DNA of 64,000 bases, taken from positions 3,282,501 to 3,346,500 of the forward strand of contig NZ_CP054916.1 in assembly GCF_013364155.1 (NCBI RefSeq), written 5' to 3'. Shown here one piece after another: positions 52,477 to 59,402 of this stretch. Both the position numbers and the translations under genes were made by a program. Numbering within the stretch: the stretch's first letter is position 1; each line of letters opens with the position of its first letter. This DNA comes from Streptomyces sp. NA02950 (lineage in GTDB: Bacteria > Actinomycetota > Actinomycetes > Streptomycetales > Streptomycetaceae). The notes beneath the pieces were generated by a model, which was not told where the DNA came from, ran no database searches, and was given only the letters and a program-made list of their open reading frames with translations.

Positions 52477-52869
52477 TCACCCGGCAGGGCCGGTGGCGTA
52501 CGAGGCCCAGGGCACCTCACAGGGCGAACGGTGCCCGGGCTCCGGGCAGATGACCCGCGCCAGCTCCGCGCGCAGCTCCTCCGTCCCGGCCGGGGCGGAG
52601 GACAGCGCCACCCGGATCTCGTGGACCGCCCGCGTCCCGGGGTCCGCCCCGGGGTGGGTCAGCCGCCACTGCTCGACGAGGTCCGCGTGGAATTCACCGA
52701 GCGGGACGCCATCGTCCCCACTCGCCAACTCCCCCGCACCGACGACCGACAGCCGGTACCGATGCCCCCGCGCCTCCAGCAGCCGCCCGCAGGCCGAGGC
52801 CAGCCGCGCGGCGGTCTCCTCGGTCGCGTAGACGCCGAGCCGGATCTCGACGGTGTGTTCATCGCCCAT
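52477..52869 (-). CDS. Conserved hypothetical protein
   Basis: A 130-residue soluble protein. It starts MGDEHTVEIRLGVYATEETA and has an alpha/beta pattern, with two late cysteines (CPEPGHRSPCEVPW). No domain is recognised. A TACGGT box lies 6 bases before the ATG at 52869, so a leaderless message is likely and supports this start. It is the first gene of the accessory island between the two Opp operons and may belong to either. Confidence 0.68.
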   Translation of the reverse strand: MGDEHTVEIRLGVYATEETAARLASACGRLLEARGHRYRLSVVGAGELASGDDGVPLGEFHADLVEQWRLTHPGADPGTRAVHEIRVALSSAPAGTEELRAELARVICPEPGHRSPCEVPWASYATGPAG

Positions 52870-52875
52870 GCCGGG

Positions 52876-52881
52876 ACCGTA
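52876..52881 (-). promoter_or_regulatory. -10 box of a leaderless promoter (gene at 52869)
   Basis: TACGGT on the minus strand, 6 bases before the ATG at 52869. Confidence 0.45.
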
Positions 52882-52886
52882 GCCCA

Positions 52887-53339
52887 TCAACTCACCTGGG
52901 GTGCCCGACGCTGTGCCAGGAAGAGAGCCAAGGGACCGGCAGGAAGGAGGAAGCGGCCTTCCACGGCTGCGCCGATCGCTTCGTCCATGGGCCACCAGGA
53001 GAGTTTGAAGCCCTCCTCCGTGGGGGTGAGTTCCTGCGGCCCACAGGTCAGCTCCCGCGCCTCGAACAAATGCACCTTCGCCGACGATCCGAGAGAGAGG
53101 GCGTACGCCCCGAGCGGCCTCCATCTCCGGGCTGTGACACCGGCCTCTTCACGGAGCTCGCGACGGGCGCAGTCCTCGTCGCTCTCTCCCGGCTCCTTCC
53201 GACCTCCCGGAAGGAAGAGGTAGGCGCCGCCGTGCTGAGGGAAATCAGCACTCATGACGGCCACAAGGCCATCGCCATCCCGTGCCACCACAACAGAGGC
53301 GTCGCGGACCGGCCCACAGCCCTGGAAGTCGTCACTCAT
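52887..53339 (-). CDS. NUDIX hydrolase
   Basis: Product of 150 residues. The NUDIX box GRKEPGESDEDCARRELREEAGV fits G-x5-E-x7-REUxEExGU completely, so it hydrolyses a nucleoside diphosphate linked to another moiety, with Mg2+. The substrate is unknown. It starts 21 bases after the phosphatase gene ends and has its own -10 box (TAGTCT) 8 bases before the ATG, so it could be part of the cassette or independently expressed. Confidence 0.9.
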   Translation of the reverse strand: MSDDFQGCGPVRDASVVVARDGDGLVAVMSADFPQHGGAYLFLPGGRKEPGESDEDCARRELREEAGVTARRWRPLGAYALSLGSSAKVHLFEARELTCGPQELTPTEEGFKLSWWPMDEAIGAAVEGRFLLPAGPLALFLAQRRAPQVS

Positions 53340-53347
53340 GCCAGGCG

Positions 53348-53353
53348 AGACTA
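53348..53353 (-). promoter_or_regulatory. Possible -10 box of the NUDIX gene
   Basis: TAGTCT on the minus strand, 8 bases before the ATG at 53339; nearly leaderless spacing. It overlaps the 21-base gap to the upstream gene. Confidence 0.35.
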
Positions 53354-53360
53354 GCGGCCC

Positions 53361-54152
53361 TCAGCGCACCATGGCCGCGAACGGCACGTTCATGACCACC
53401 GGGTGAGCGATGCCTCTGCCATGAAATCCGTCTTCGCCGAAAGCCTCTCCGTGGTCGGCGCAGATGATGATCAGCCATCGCCGGTTCGCTGTCAGGGTGG
53501 CGACGAGGTCGCCGAGGTGGTCGTCGGCGTAGGCCAAGGCAGCGCGTTGGGAGGCCAGTGTGTCCCGGCTGTCACCGAGGTAGTGGCCGTGGGGGACGTG
53601 GGTGGCCGAGATGTTGACGAAGAGGTACAGCGGGCGGTTCTCATACCTCTCGGCGATCTCCAGAGACTGCTCGACCTGGTGGCGCGTGGAGTCCATCTCA
53701 GGAGAGCAGAACTCGGGTCGCCAGTAGTCGTCATCGAACAGGTCGGGAAGGACGGAACCGAGCGGCGTCTCGCGAGAGAAGTAGGTAACGCCGCCCACGC
53801 AGACGCTTCGATAGCCGTACTCGGCAAGACCGTTGAGCAGATTCGAAGCTTCGAAGACGAATGTCTCCTTCGGAACGGTCTTGAAGGACGGTGGTCGGCA
53901 CTCCCACAGCCGCGGCGGCTGCTCGGGCAGGGCGAGCTTGGGTAGGAACCCCGAGAAGAACGCCATGTGAGCCGGGAGAGTAAAGCTCCCGGGGGTGTGT
54001 CGCCGCTCCCAGCCGCCCTCGGGCAACAGGCTCGCGAGCCGTGGCGTCAGCCCATCGTCCAGTGCTGTCCGAGCCACGTCGTAACGAAGCGAGTCGAGAG
54101 TGATGAACAGGATGCTGGTCCCAGTGCGAATGATCTCTGCCGCATTGATCAC
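53361..54152 (-). CDS. Alkaline-phosphatase-superfamily hydrolase (STM4013-like)
   Basis: Product of 263 residues of the alkaline phosphatase/sulfatase fold. SILFITLDSLRYDVA holds the first metal-binding Asp pair; TPGSFTLPAHMAFFSG is where the nucleophile (Ser/Thr) is expected; CADHGEAFGEDGFHGRGIAH gives the metal ligands Asp-His and a final His. The pattern closely resembles the STM4013 family, which elsewhere is linked to radical SAM proteins. It should remove phosphate or sulfate from a small molecule. GTG at 54152 overlaps the preceding stop as GTGA. The frame is open upstream but lies inside that gene. Confidence 0.83.
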   Translation of the reverse strand: MINAAEIIRTGTSILFITLDSLRYDVARTALDDGLTPRLASLLPEGGWERRHTPGSFTLPAHMAFFSGFLPKLALPEQPPRLWECRPPSFKTVPKETFVFEASNLLNGLAEYGYRSVCVGGVTYFSRETPLGSVLPDLFDDDYWRPEFCSPEMDSTRHQVEQSLEIAERYENRPLYLFVNISATHVPHGHYLGDSRDTLASQRAALAYADDHLGDLVATLTANRRWLIIICADHGEAFGEDGFHGRGIAHPVVMNVPFAAMVR

Positions 54153-54655
54153 GACAGCCCCTCCCGCTGATTCAACTCTTGGTGCCACGGCTCGATGGTT
54201 CCCCTGGCCTGATCGTTGACGGGAACGGGCACATGGTCCTCAGCGATCATCCGCCGAATCTCGGCAAGACCGTTCGTCTCACTCAGAGCGTGGCCGTGAT
54301 GGTCGTAGAGGGTGATCCGAACGATGAGCACGACGTCGTCACTGGCTGAGAGCCACGCGCCGGGGACGGCCTCGAGGATCTTGAGCGTGTCCATCAAGCG
54401 TTCTTCGGTCTGATGGCCCAGGAATCGCACGTTGCAGGCATAGTGCTGAGCGTTGGCTGCGCCGCGGCACAAGCGGCTAGCAAATTCCACGATCGCAGGA
54501 TGACCGTCGTGGGCGACCACGATCCGGCGGGCCTGCTGGGTGACGACAAGACAGGCCCCGAGCCACCACGCCACGCCTTCGTGGACCTCGCCAGGAAACC
54601 GCCCGACAGCGCCACCATCACGGATCACGGCATCGGTGTCGATGGGGTTAAGCAC
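54149..54655 (-). CDS. Lone phosphohexomutase-like domain (PMM/PGM domain I)
   Basis: Product of 168 residues. It aligns by eye with domain I of phosphomannomutase/phosphoglucomutase: an early GGAVGRFPGEV..GVAWWLGACL, then IVVAHDGHP (about 46-53, for VVVGRDxRPSS), LSASDD (102-107, in place of the phosphoserine loop TASHNP) and ALSETNGLAEIRRMI (123-137). Domains II-IV are missing, and the loop His-Asn is Asp-Asp, so it is probably not a normal mutase. It overlaps the kinase by 8 bases (GTGCTTAA) and the phosphatase by 4. The family assignment is my inference. Confidence 0.5.
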   Translation of the reverse strand: MLNPIDTDAVIRDGGAVGRFPGEVHEGVAWWLGACLVVTQQARRIVVAHDGHPAIVEFASRLCRGAANAQHYACNVRFLGHQTEERLMDTLKILEAVPGAWLSASDDVVLIVRITLYDHHGHALSETNGLAEIRRMIAEDHVPVPVNDQARGTIEPWHQELNQREGLS

Positions 54656-55283
54656 TGTCCGCCTCCATGCGGGCGATCACCTGGTCAGCCAGCTCGTCAG
54701 GCGTCCTGTCGTCGGTGTCGAGCAAGACGGCGGTGGGGTCCGAAGCCGCTACTGCCTCGAAGTTGGCAAGCAGGCGGGACAGGCGGTCCGGGATGGCGAA
54801 GAGATCGGTGTCGTCCTGTTTCACGTCCCTCTTGCCGGACATGCGCTCTCGCAGGGCTGACTCGGAGCACCTGAGGTAGAACGTGCAAGTCGGCTGTACC
54901 AGGTAGGAGCGGAACGCCTCCAAAAGTTTGACGACCTGTTGCACCGCGACGCCGTGAACAGCCCCGTGGCAGGCGATCACCGATGAGACATACCGGTCGG
55001 CGATCACCGGGCCGATCATTCGGGCATGCCGGATCATGTCGGAGGCGTGGAGCAACCCGGAGAGATAGAACGCGAACTGCGGCAGGGATCGTAGGCGCGA
55101 GTTCACAGCAGAGGACCAGTCCGAGTGCGGAAGTGGCAACGTGTGCAGGCTCGTCGCTTCCATGCGTCGGGTCACAGTGCTGGCGAGTGTTGTCTTCCCG
55201 ATTCCGGAAACGCCTTCGAAGACCACGAAAGGTCCTGGCGAGCCTTTGAGCTCGATCGGCAGGTAGGCGGACGGCATGCTCAT
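54648..55283 (-). CDS. Thymidylate-kinase-like P-loop kinase
   Basis: Product of 211 residues. Walker A is GVSGIGKTT (24-32), DRY is at 96-98 as in dNMP kinases, and a basic LID-like stretch ERMSGKRDVKQDD follows near 145-157. It resembles dTMP kinase or small nucleoside/sugar kinases but differs in the substrate region, so it probably phosphorylates a nucleotide-like or other small molecule made or used by the neighbouring enzymes. ATG at 55283 overlaps the radical SAM stop (ATGA). Confidence 0.85.
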   Translation of the reverse strand: MSMPSAYLPIELKGSPGPFVVFEGVSGIGKTTLASTVTRRMEATSLHTLPLPHSDWSSAVNSRLRSLPQFAFYLSGLLHASDMIRHARMIGPVIADRYVSSVIACHGAVHGVAVQQVVKLLEAFRSYLVQPTCTFYLRCSESALRERMSGKRDVKQDDTDLFAIPDRLSRLLANFEAVAASDPTAVLLDTDDRTPDELADQVIARMEADSA

Positions 55284-56308
55284 AAGGTCCCCTCGGTGAA
55301 CGATGTGCAGTGCCCGGCGACGGCCTCGGCGAGCCGTATCGGGTCAGCGAGGAGCTCTTTCACGTTCATCCGCAGGTCATCCCGTAACAGGCACGGCTGG
55401 ACTCCGCCGTCGTGGTCGACGCGGAGCGCCCAGAAGCCCTCGACGCACTTGGTCCGCACGGGGCAAGCGCCGCACTGGCCGACATGGTGACGTCCAAGGT
55501 CGCGGTGGATGACATCGATCTCGATGCCATCGACACGGAAGACACGGCGCCCCTGTCCGACACCCGCCACCTCGGTGTGCTCGTCGTTGGTGAGCGTGCG
55601 CAGGTACGCGATGATGTCGTCGGCCGGTACGGCGGAGGAGGCCCGGCCCTCGTTGAAGTCGGTGCCGACGAGCTCGATGAACTGCACCGGCAGTCGCCGC
55701 TCAAGTGCGAAGTCGAGGATCCGGCGAACCTCGTGAGCGTTCTCCTTCTGAAGGAGAGTGTTCAGCTCAACCCGCTCGAAAATCTCTCGAGCGGCCTCGA
55801 TCCCGTCGAGGACGGTATCGATCGGGATCCGGGTTCCGGCAATGGCCTTCAAGGACGCGTCGGAGAAGTAGTGCAGGGACACCTTCACCTTGTCCACGTG
55901 TGTCTTGGACAGCCACGACCGGTGTGTCCGCACGCGAGTGCCGTTCGTGACCAAGGTGTACGAGGCATCTGGGCCGGGCTCCGGGAGCTGCTCCAGGACG
56001 GCGCGGGCGAGGGGGGAGGTCAGAGGTTCACCACCGGTGAAATAGACGCGCTTCAGCCCGGCCTCCATCAGAGACGAAATGAGCACGAGGTATCCGGCCG
56101 GATCGAGGCCGCGGGGGCGCGGCTGTCGGTTTCTGTTGGCGCGGGTCAGCGGCGGCGGTACATCGCCCTCGTTGTGGCAGAACCAGCAGGCAATGTTGCA
56201 GCGGGGGCCGAAGGAGACCCGCAATTGGCCGCCGAGAGCGGCGAAATTCTGTAATGCGGTCCAGTCGACTTCAGATGCGGTCAGAGAGGCATGAGCAGGG
56301 TGCTCCAT
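55280..56308 (-). CDS. MoaA-like radical SAM enzyme
   Basis: Product of 342 residues. Cys37-x3-Cys41-x2-Cys44 (CNIACWFCHNEG) binds the SAM-cleaving 4Fe-4S cluster; the CHxEG form recalls archaeal MoaA. YFTGGEP is the SAM-binding motif. The C-terminus has four Cys (279, 282, 288, 306) in an arrangement like the MoaA auxiliary cluster, which binds the substrate base in MoaA. It should start a radical rearrangement or cyclisation, maybe of a nucleotide. It contains a TTA codon (55385-55387, Leu308). ATG 56308 overlaps the previous stop; a GTG at 56311 is equally possible. Confidence 0.88.
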   Translation of the reverse strand: MEHPAHASLTASEVDWTALQNFAALGGQLRVSFGPRCNIACWFCHNEGDVPPPLTRANRNRQPRPRGLDPAGYLVLISSLMEAGLKRVYFTGGEPLTSPLARAVLEQLPEPGPDASYTLVTNGTRVRTHRSWLSKTHVDKVKVSLHYFSDASLKAIAGTRIPIDTVLDGIEAAREIFERVELNTLLQKENAHEVRRILDFALERRLPVQFIELVGTDFNEGRASSAVPADDIIAYLRTLTNDEHTEVAGVGQGRRVFRVDGIEIDVIHRDLGRHHVGQCGACPVRTKCVEGFWALRVDHDGGVQPCLLRDDLRMNVKELLADPIRLAEAVAGHCTSFTEGTL

Positions 56309-56751
56309 CACGCTTTTCCCGATGCTTGAGCCGGGCTGTCACAGGTAAGCAACTCGGCCCAGACGACCTTGCCCGACTCGTCCAAGTCGGAGCTCCAACG
56401 GTGAGCCAGAGCGTCGACGAGCAGGAGACCGCGCCCGGAGTCCTCGTCCGCGTCGAGGGAGCGGATCTGCGGCAGACTGCGCGATCCATCACTCACAGCG
56501 ATGCGGACCACCTGCTCGGGAAGTCGGCCGATCTCGATGCGAATGACCGTTCCCTCTCCGTGCCGCACGGCGTTGCTCATCAACTCGGCAGCGATCACGG
56601 ACGCGTCATCCACGAGCAATTCGAGCCTCCAGGCGTGGAGTGCTGTCTTGATCAACCTGCGCGCGTGGGAGGAAGACGCCTCCTCGCGGGGTAGCACTAG
56701 GGTGTAATCAGCCACACCGACTCCGGTGGGCCTCGTCGCTGTCGTGGTCAC
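56308..56751 (-). CDS. HATPase-type regulator (anti-sigma/SpoIIAB-like)
   Basis: Product of 147 residues, a GHKL ATP-binding domain: N box ELMSNAVRHG, G1 box VSDGS and G2 box DSGRGLLLVDALA. Such proteins in Streptomyces act as anti-sigma factors or as partners of XRE regulators and are cytoplasmic. GTG at 56751 has GGAGGGA upstream. It is the first gene of the minus-strand cassette, opposite the XRE-TPR gene, so the two may work together. The stop overlaps the radical SAM start. Confidence 0.9.
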   Translation of the reverse strand: MTTTATRPTGVGVADYTLVLPREEASSSHARRLIKTALHAWRLELLVDDASVIAAELMSNAVRHGEGTVIRIEIGRLPEQVVRIAVSDGSRSLPQIRSLDADEDSGRGLLLVDALAHRWSSDLDESGKVVWAELLTCDSPAQASGKA

Positions 56752-56895
56752 TGGGTCCCTCCGGGGTAGTTGCGTATCGACCTGACTGGCGAGCAAGGGG
56801 GATGCACTCCTCCAAGCCGCGGGGAGAGACCTCCGGACGCCGCTCCTCTACCGGATAAGTCAACGGCGGGACCCCCAATGTGCGGAGTCGCCAGC

Positions 56896-56937
56896 GTGTT
56901 GGGCGTTTCTTCGTGTTGGCTTTCTCTGTTGGCTTCT
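56896..56937 (+). promoter_or_regulatory. Three direct repeats upstream of the XRE gene
   Basis: GTGTTGGGCGTTTCT (56896), GTGTTGGCTTTCT (56913) and CTGTTGGCTTCT (56926), spaced 13-17 bases, 40-80 bases before the regulator's start. They could be operator iterons for autoregulation. Confidence 0.45.
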
Positions 56938-56976
56938 ACGTCATGTGCTGGCCGATCGAGTCCAAGGGGACGGGAC

Positions 56977-58239
56977 ATGCGAGAGCACGAATTAGGGCCG
57001 CTGCTCAGGAGGCTGAGGGAGAGCACCGGTCGTACACAACAGGAGCTTGCCGACGACCTGAACCAGCGGACCGGGCGCAACAGCGACCGTCATCAGGTCT
57101 CAGACTGGGAGCGTTGTGTCATCCCGGGGCCCTATTGGCGCGAGCAGCTCGCGGACTCCCTCGGAGTCCCGGTGGACCTGCTGAACCGTGCCGCAGCGGC
57201 ATCCCGGCGACGACGCAAACTTGAACGACTCTCTCTGGAAGGACCCGACGAAAACGCGGAGGGACCAGTGGATCGAAGGAAGTTCCTGGGCACGGCAGCC
57301 GTGGCAGCCAGCGCGGCGGCAGAACCGTGGGGAAGGCTGGCTGTGGCCCTCTCCGGTGGCCGGGTGGATGAAGCCGCCGTACGGCAGCTCGTCGGCGGCA
57401 CCGCCGACCTGTACACGGACGAGGAGCATGTCCCCGCTCCTCTACTCTCCGCTCGTATCGCGGCGCACCTTGACTGCATCACCGCGGCAATCCCGAGAGC
57501 GGGGCAGCGACGATCCGAGCTCATCATCTCCGCAGGTGAAACTGCCGCGCTCGCCGGCTGGGCAGCCTGGGATCGGGGAGAACACGCAGAGGCCGCGCAC
57601 TACTTCCGGGCGGTTCACGATGCGGCGCAGGAGACAGGGCACCGGCCGCTTGAAGCACTCGCGATCCTCTATGCCTCCTATGGGGCCGACAACCCCTCCA
57701 GAGCGACCACGATGCTCAAGGAGGCGCAGCTCTGTGTGAAGGGCCCCGGCTATGCCACGGCCCATGCCTGGGCAGCCGCGAGAGAGGCGGAGGAGCAAGC
57801 CCGGCTGGGTCAGTCGGCTGCCGCCGAGCGCGCTATCGAACGGGCTCGGACGGCATACGACTACGCCTCGCCAGAAGCAGAGCAGCCATGGGTTCGGTTC
57901 TTGCGCCCCGCACGACTCGACTCGATGGCAGTCTCCACCTACACACGACTTGGGCACCCGGAAGCCGTGGCGCAAGCCCAGGCATCCATGGACCACCTCG
58001 ACGTGGGGAACCCGAAGGTCAACGTGGCAGTGCTTTGCGACGCTGCCATGGCCCACCTCGTGGCGGGCGACGGAGAGCGTGGCGCGGCGGTTGCCCGCCA
58101 GGCTCTCGATACGGCCGTGTCCTTCAACTACATCGGGGTGACCATGGTCGATGTGCGCATGAAGGAGATCGCGGGTGTGCTCCCCGACAACACAACGGCG
58201 AGGGATCTCCAGCAGGAGATTCGCGCCGCAGTAGTATGA
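56977..58239 (+). CDS. XRE-family regulator with TPR-like domain
   Basis: Product of 420 residues. The helix-turn-helix is at about 7-65 (GRTQQELADDLNQRTG...VSDWERC). After it comes VDRRKFLGTAAVAASAA (around 98-114), a twin-arginine-like motif inside the protein, then helical repeats to the end, as in other Streptomyces XRE-TPR regulators that sense small molecules or peptides. A TTA codon at codon 6 (56992-56994) suggests bldA control. AAGGGGA precedes the ATG. It is divergent from the HATPase and cassette genes and probably regulates them. Confidence 0.88.
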   Translation: MREHELGPLLRRLRESTGRTQQELADDLNQRTGRNSDRHQVSDWERCVIPGPYWREQLADSLGVPVDLLNRAAAASRRRRKLERLSLEGPDENAEGPVDRRKFLGTAAVAASAAAEPWGRLAVALSGGRVDEAAVRQLVGGTADLYTDEEHVPAPLLSARIAAHLDCITAAIPRAGQRRSELIISAGETAALAGWAAWDRGEHAEAAHYFRAVHDAAQETGHRPLEALAILYASYGADNPSRATTMLKEAQLCVKGPGYATAHAWAAAREAEEQARLGQSAAAERAIERARTAYDYASPEAEQPWVRFLRPARLDSMAVSTYTRLGHPEAVAQAQASMDHLDVGNPKVNVAVLCDAAMAHLVAGDGERGAAVARQALDTAVSFNYIGVTMVDVRMKEIAGVLPDNTTARDLQQEIRAAVV

Positions 58240-58248
58240 GGAGAGGAG

Positions 58249-58569
58249 CTATGCGGTCTCGGCAGATACCCAGTTGAGATATCCAGCGGAGCCACCAGTG
58301 ATGGGCACAGCGATGATCTCTGGCTCATCGTAGTCGTGATGCTCAGCGATGAAACGGGTCAGCTCGCTGACCAGATCATGGCGGGTCTTGAAGTCAATCC
58401 GCCATTCCTGATCGCGCTCGATCTTTCCCTCCCAGCGATAGACGGAGGAGATCGAGTAGACCTGTGCACAGGCGGCGAGTTTCTCGTTCACCACGACGCC
58501 CGCAAGGTCGTTGGCTTTCTCTTCCGCGTCGGTCGTCGTGATCACTACGGCGTGTCCGCTGTCCGTCAT
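58249..58569 (-). CDS. cutA: Divalent-cation tolerance protein CutA
   Basis: Product of 106 residues with the CutA1 pattern: VVITTTDAEEKANDLAGVVVNEKLAACAQ, YRWEGKIERDQEW and the late YDEPEIIAVPITGGSAGYLNWV. CutA forms a trimer of ferredoxin-like folds; the role in metal tolerance is not well established. The stop lies 9 bases from the convergent regulator. A TAGGCT box is 6 bases before the ATG. Confidence 0.95.
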   Translation of the reverse strand: MTDSGHAVVITTTDAEEKANDLAGVVVNEKLAACAQVYSISSVYRWEGKIERDQEWRIDFKTRHDLVSELTRFIAEHHDYDEPEIIAVPITGGSAGYLNWVSAETA

Positions 58570-58575
58570 GCGTAG

Positions 58576-58581
58576 AGCCTA
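58576..58581 (-). promoter_or_regulatory. -10 box of a leaderless promoter (cutA)
   Basis: TAGGCT on the minus strand, 6 bases before the ATG at 58569. Confidence 0.6.
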
Positions 58582-58638
58582 CGTCTCCCACGGTCTCCAC
58601 CGCTCCGGATCTCCAAGTCGGCGCTGCTGCGCTGATGG

Positions 58639-59020
58639 TCAGCGGATCGATTCGTCCACCAGCACGTACAACAGGCCCACCGGGGAACTGCTGACGATCT
58701 CGCGTCGGTCGATCATGCCTCGGATGCGGTCCAAGGCGATCCACTCGATGCGGTCCGACTCGTTCTTCTCCGTCGGGTCTCCGATGTGGGTTGCTCCATC
58801 GGCGCGGAAGACGTGGTGCTGGGAGTCCTTGATCCCGTTCGCCGGCTGTCCATAGACCAACGGCTTCACCGGCTCCGGGCGCCAGCCGGTCTCCTCTTCC
58901 ACTTCCCGGGCGGCGGCGTCCGCGGGTGAGTCGCCTTCCCCGATCAGTCCCATGGGGAGTTCCCAGGCCCATGATGGGGTTGGTGTAGAGCTGCCGCTCG
59001 CCGTAGGTCTTCCACTGCAT
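58639..59020 (-). pseudogene. NUDIX hydrolase gene with internal deletion and frameshift
   Basis: The start (MQWKTYGERQLYTNP from 59020) and the rest (SWAWELPMGLIGEG..., with AAAREVEEETGW as NUDIX box, then KNESDRIEWIALD) belong to one ADP-ribose pyrophosphatase-like protein but are in different frames. From the usual length of the family, about 45 codons between them appear to be missing. The junction is near 58975. The NUDIX box has Asp for the first Glu. It is probably inactive unless translated from an internal start. Confidence 0.7.
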
Positions 59021-59166
59021 GGATGCCGCCCCTCTCGCATGTGGCATCAAGCACCCCAGAAGCCCGGGGTGGTCCACCGTGGGTGACGTCAGCGCTGGCA
59101 TCAACTCCTGTCTCGCCATTCTTCTTCAGCAAGTCTGCGTAGGCGGTCTCGTCCAGTCGTGAAGCT

Positions 59167-59348
59167 GTGCAGCTTGCGCAAGACTCTTCCTCCGGCTACG
59201 TCGCCCGTAGACTCCGCATGCTGCGAGCCGAATTCGGCCTTCTGGTCCGCGATGGCCGCGTGGCCGAACTCGGGGCAGAGATCGACGCATCGAGCAGAAC
59301 CTGACCGACGCTGACATCTTCGAGGCCATCGAGGAGGCTCTGCACTGA
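59167..59348 (+). pseudogene. Possible frameshifted small gene
   Basis: GTG at 59167 opens a frame (VQLAQDSSSGYVARRL...) that stops at 59304, while the other frame continues with coding-like EQNLTDADIFEAIEEALH to 59348. A one-base frameshift near 59288-59292 would join them into a protein of about 60 residues. No family is recognised, so this could also be chance. Confidence 0.35.
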
Positions 59349-59389
59349 GGCAGATGTGCGCCGGATCATCAAGGGTGCCCCGGGCCCAG

Positions 59390-59395
59390 TAGGGT
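59390..59395 (+). promoter_or_regulatory. -10 box of a leaderless promoter (gene at 59403)
   Basis: TAGGGT, 7 bases before the ATG at 59403. Confidence 0.55.
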
Positions 59396-59402
59396 CTCGG
59401 CC

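Noticed and set aside
52531..53223. Plus-strand ORF across the 52477 and NUDIX genes
   Set aside because: Antisense to a complete NUDIX box; no domain of its own.
55412..56254. Plus-strand 280-residue ORF inside the radical SAM gene
   Set aside because: Antisense to conserved radical SAM motifs; composition typical of a shadow.
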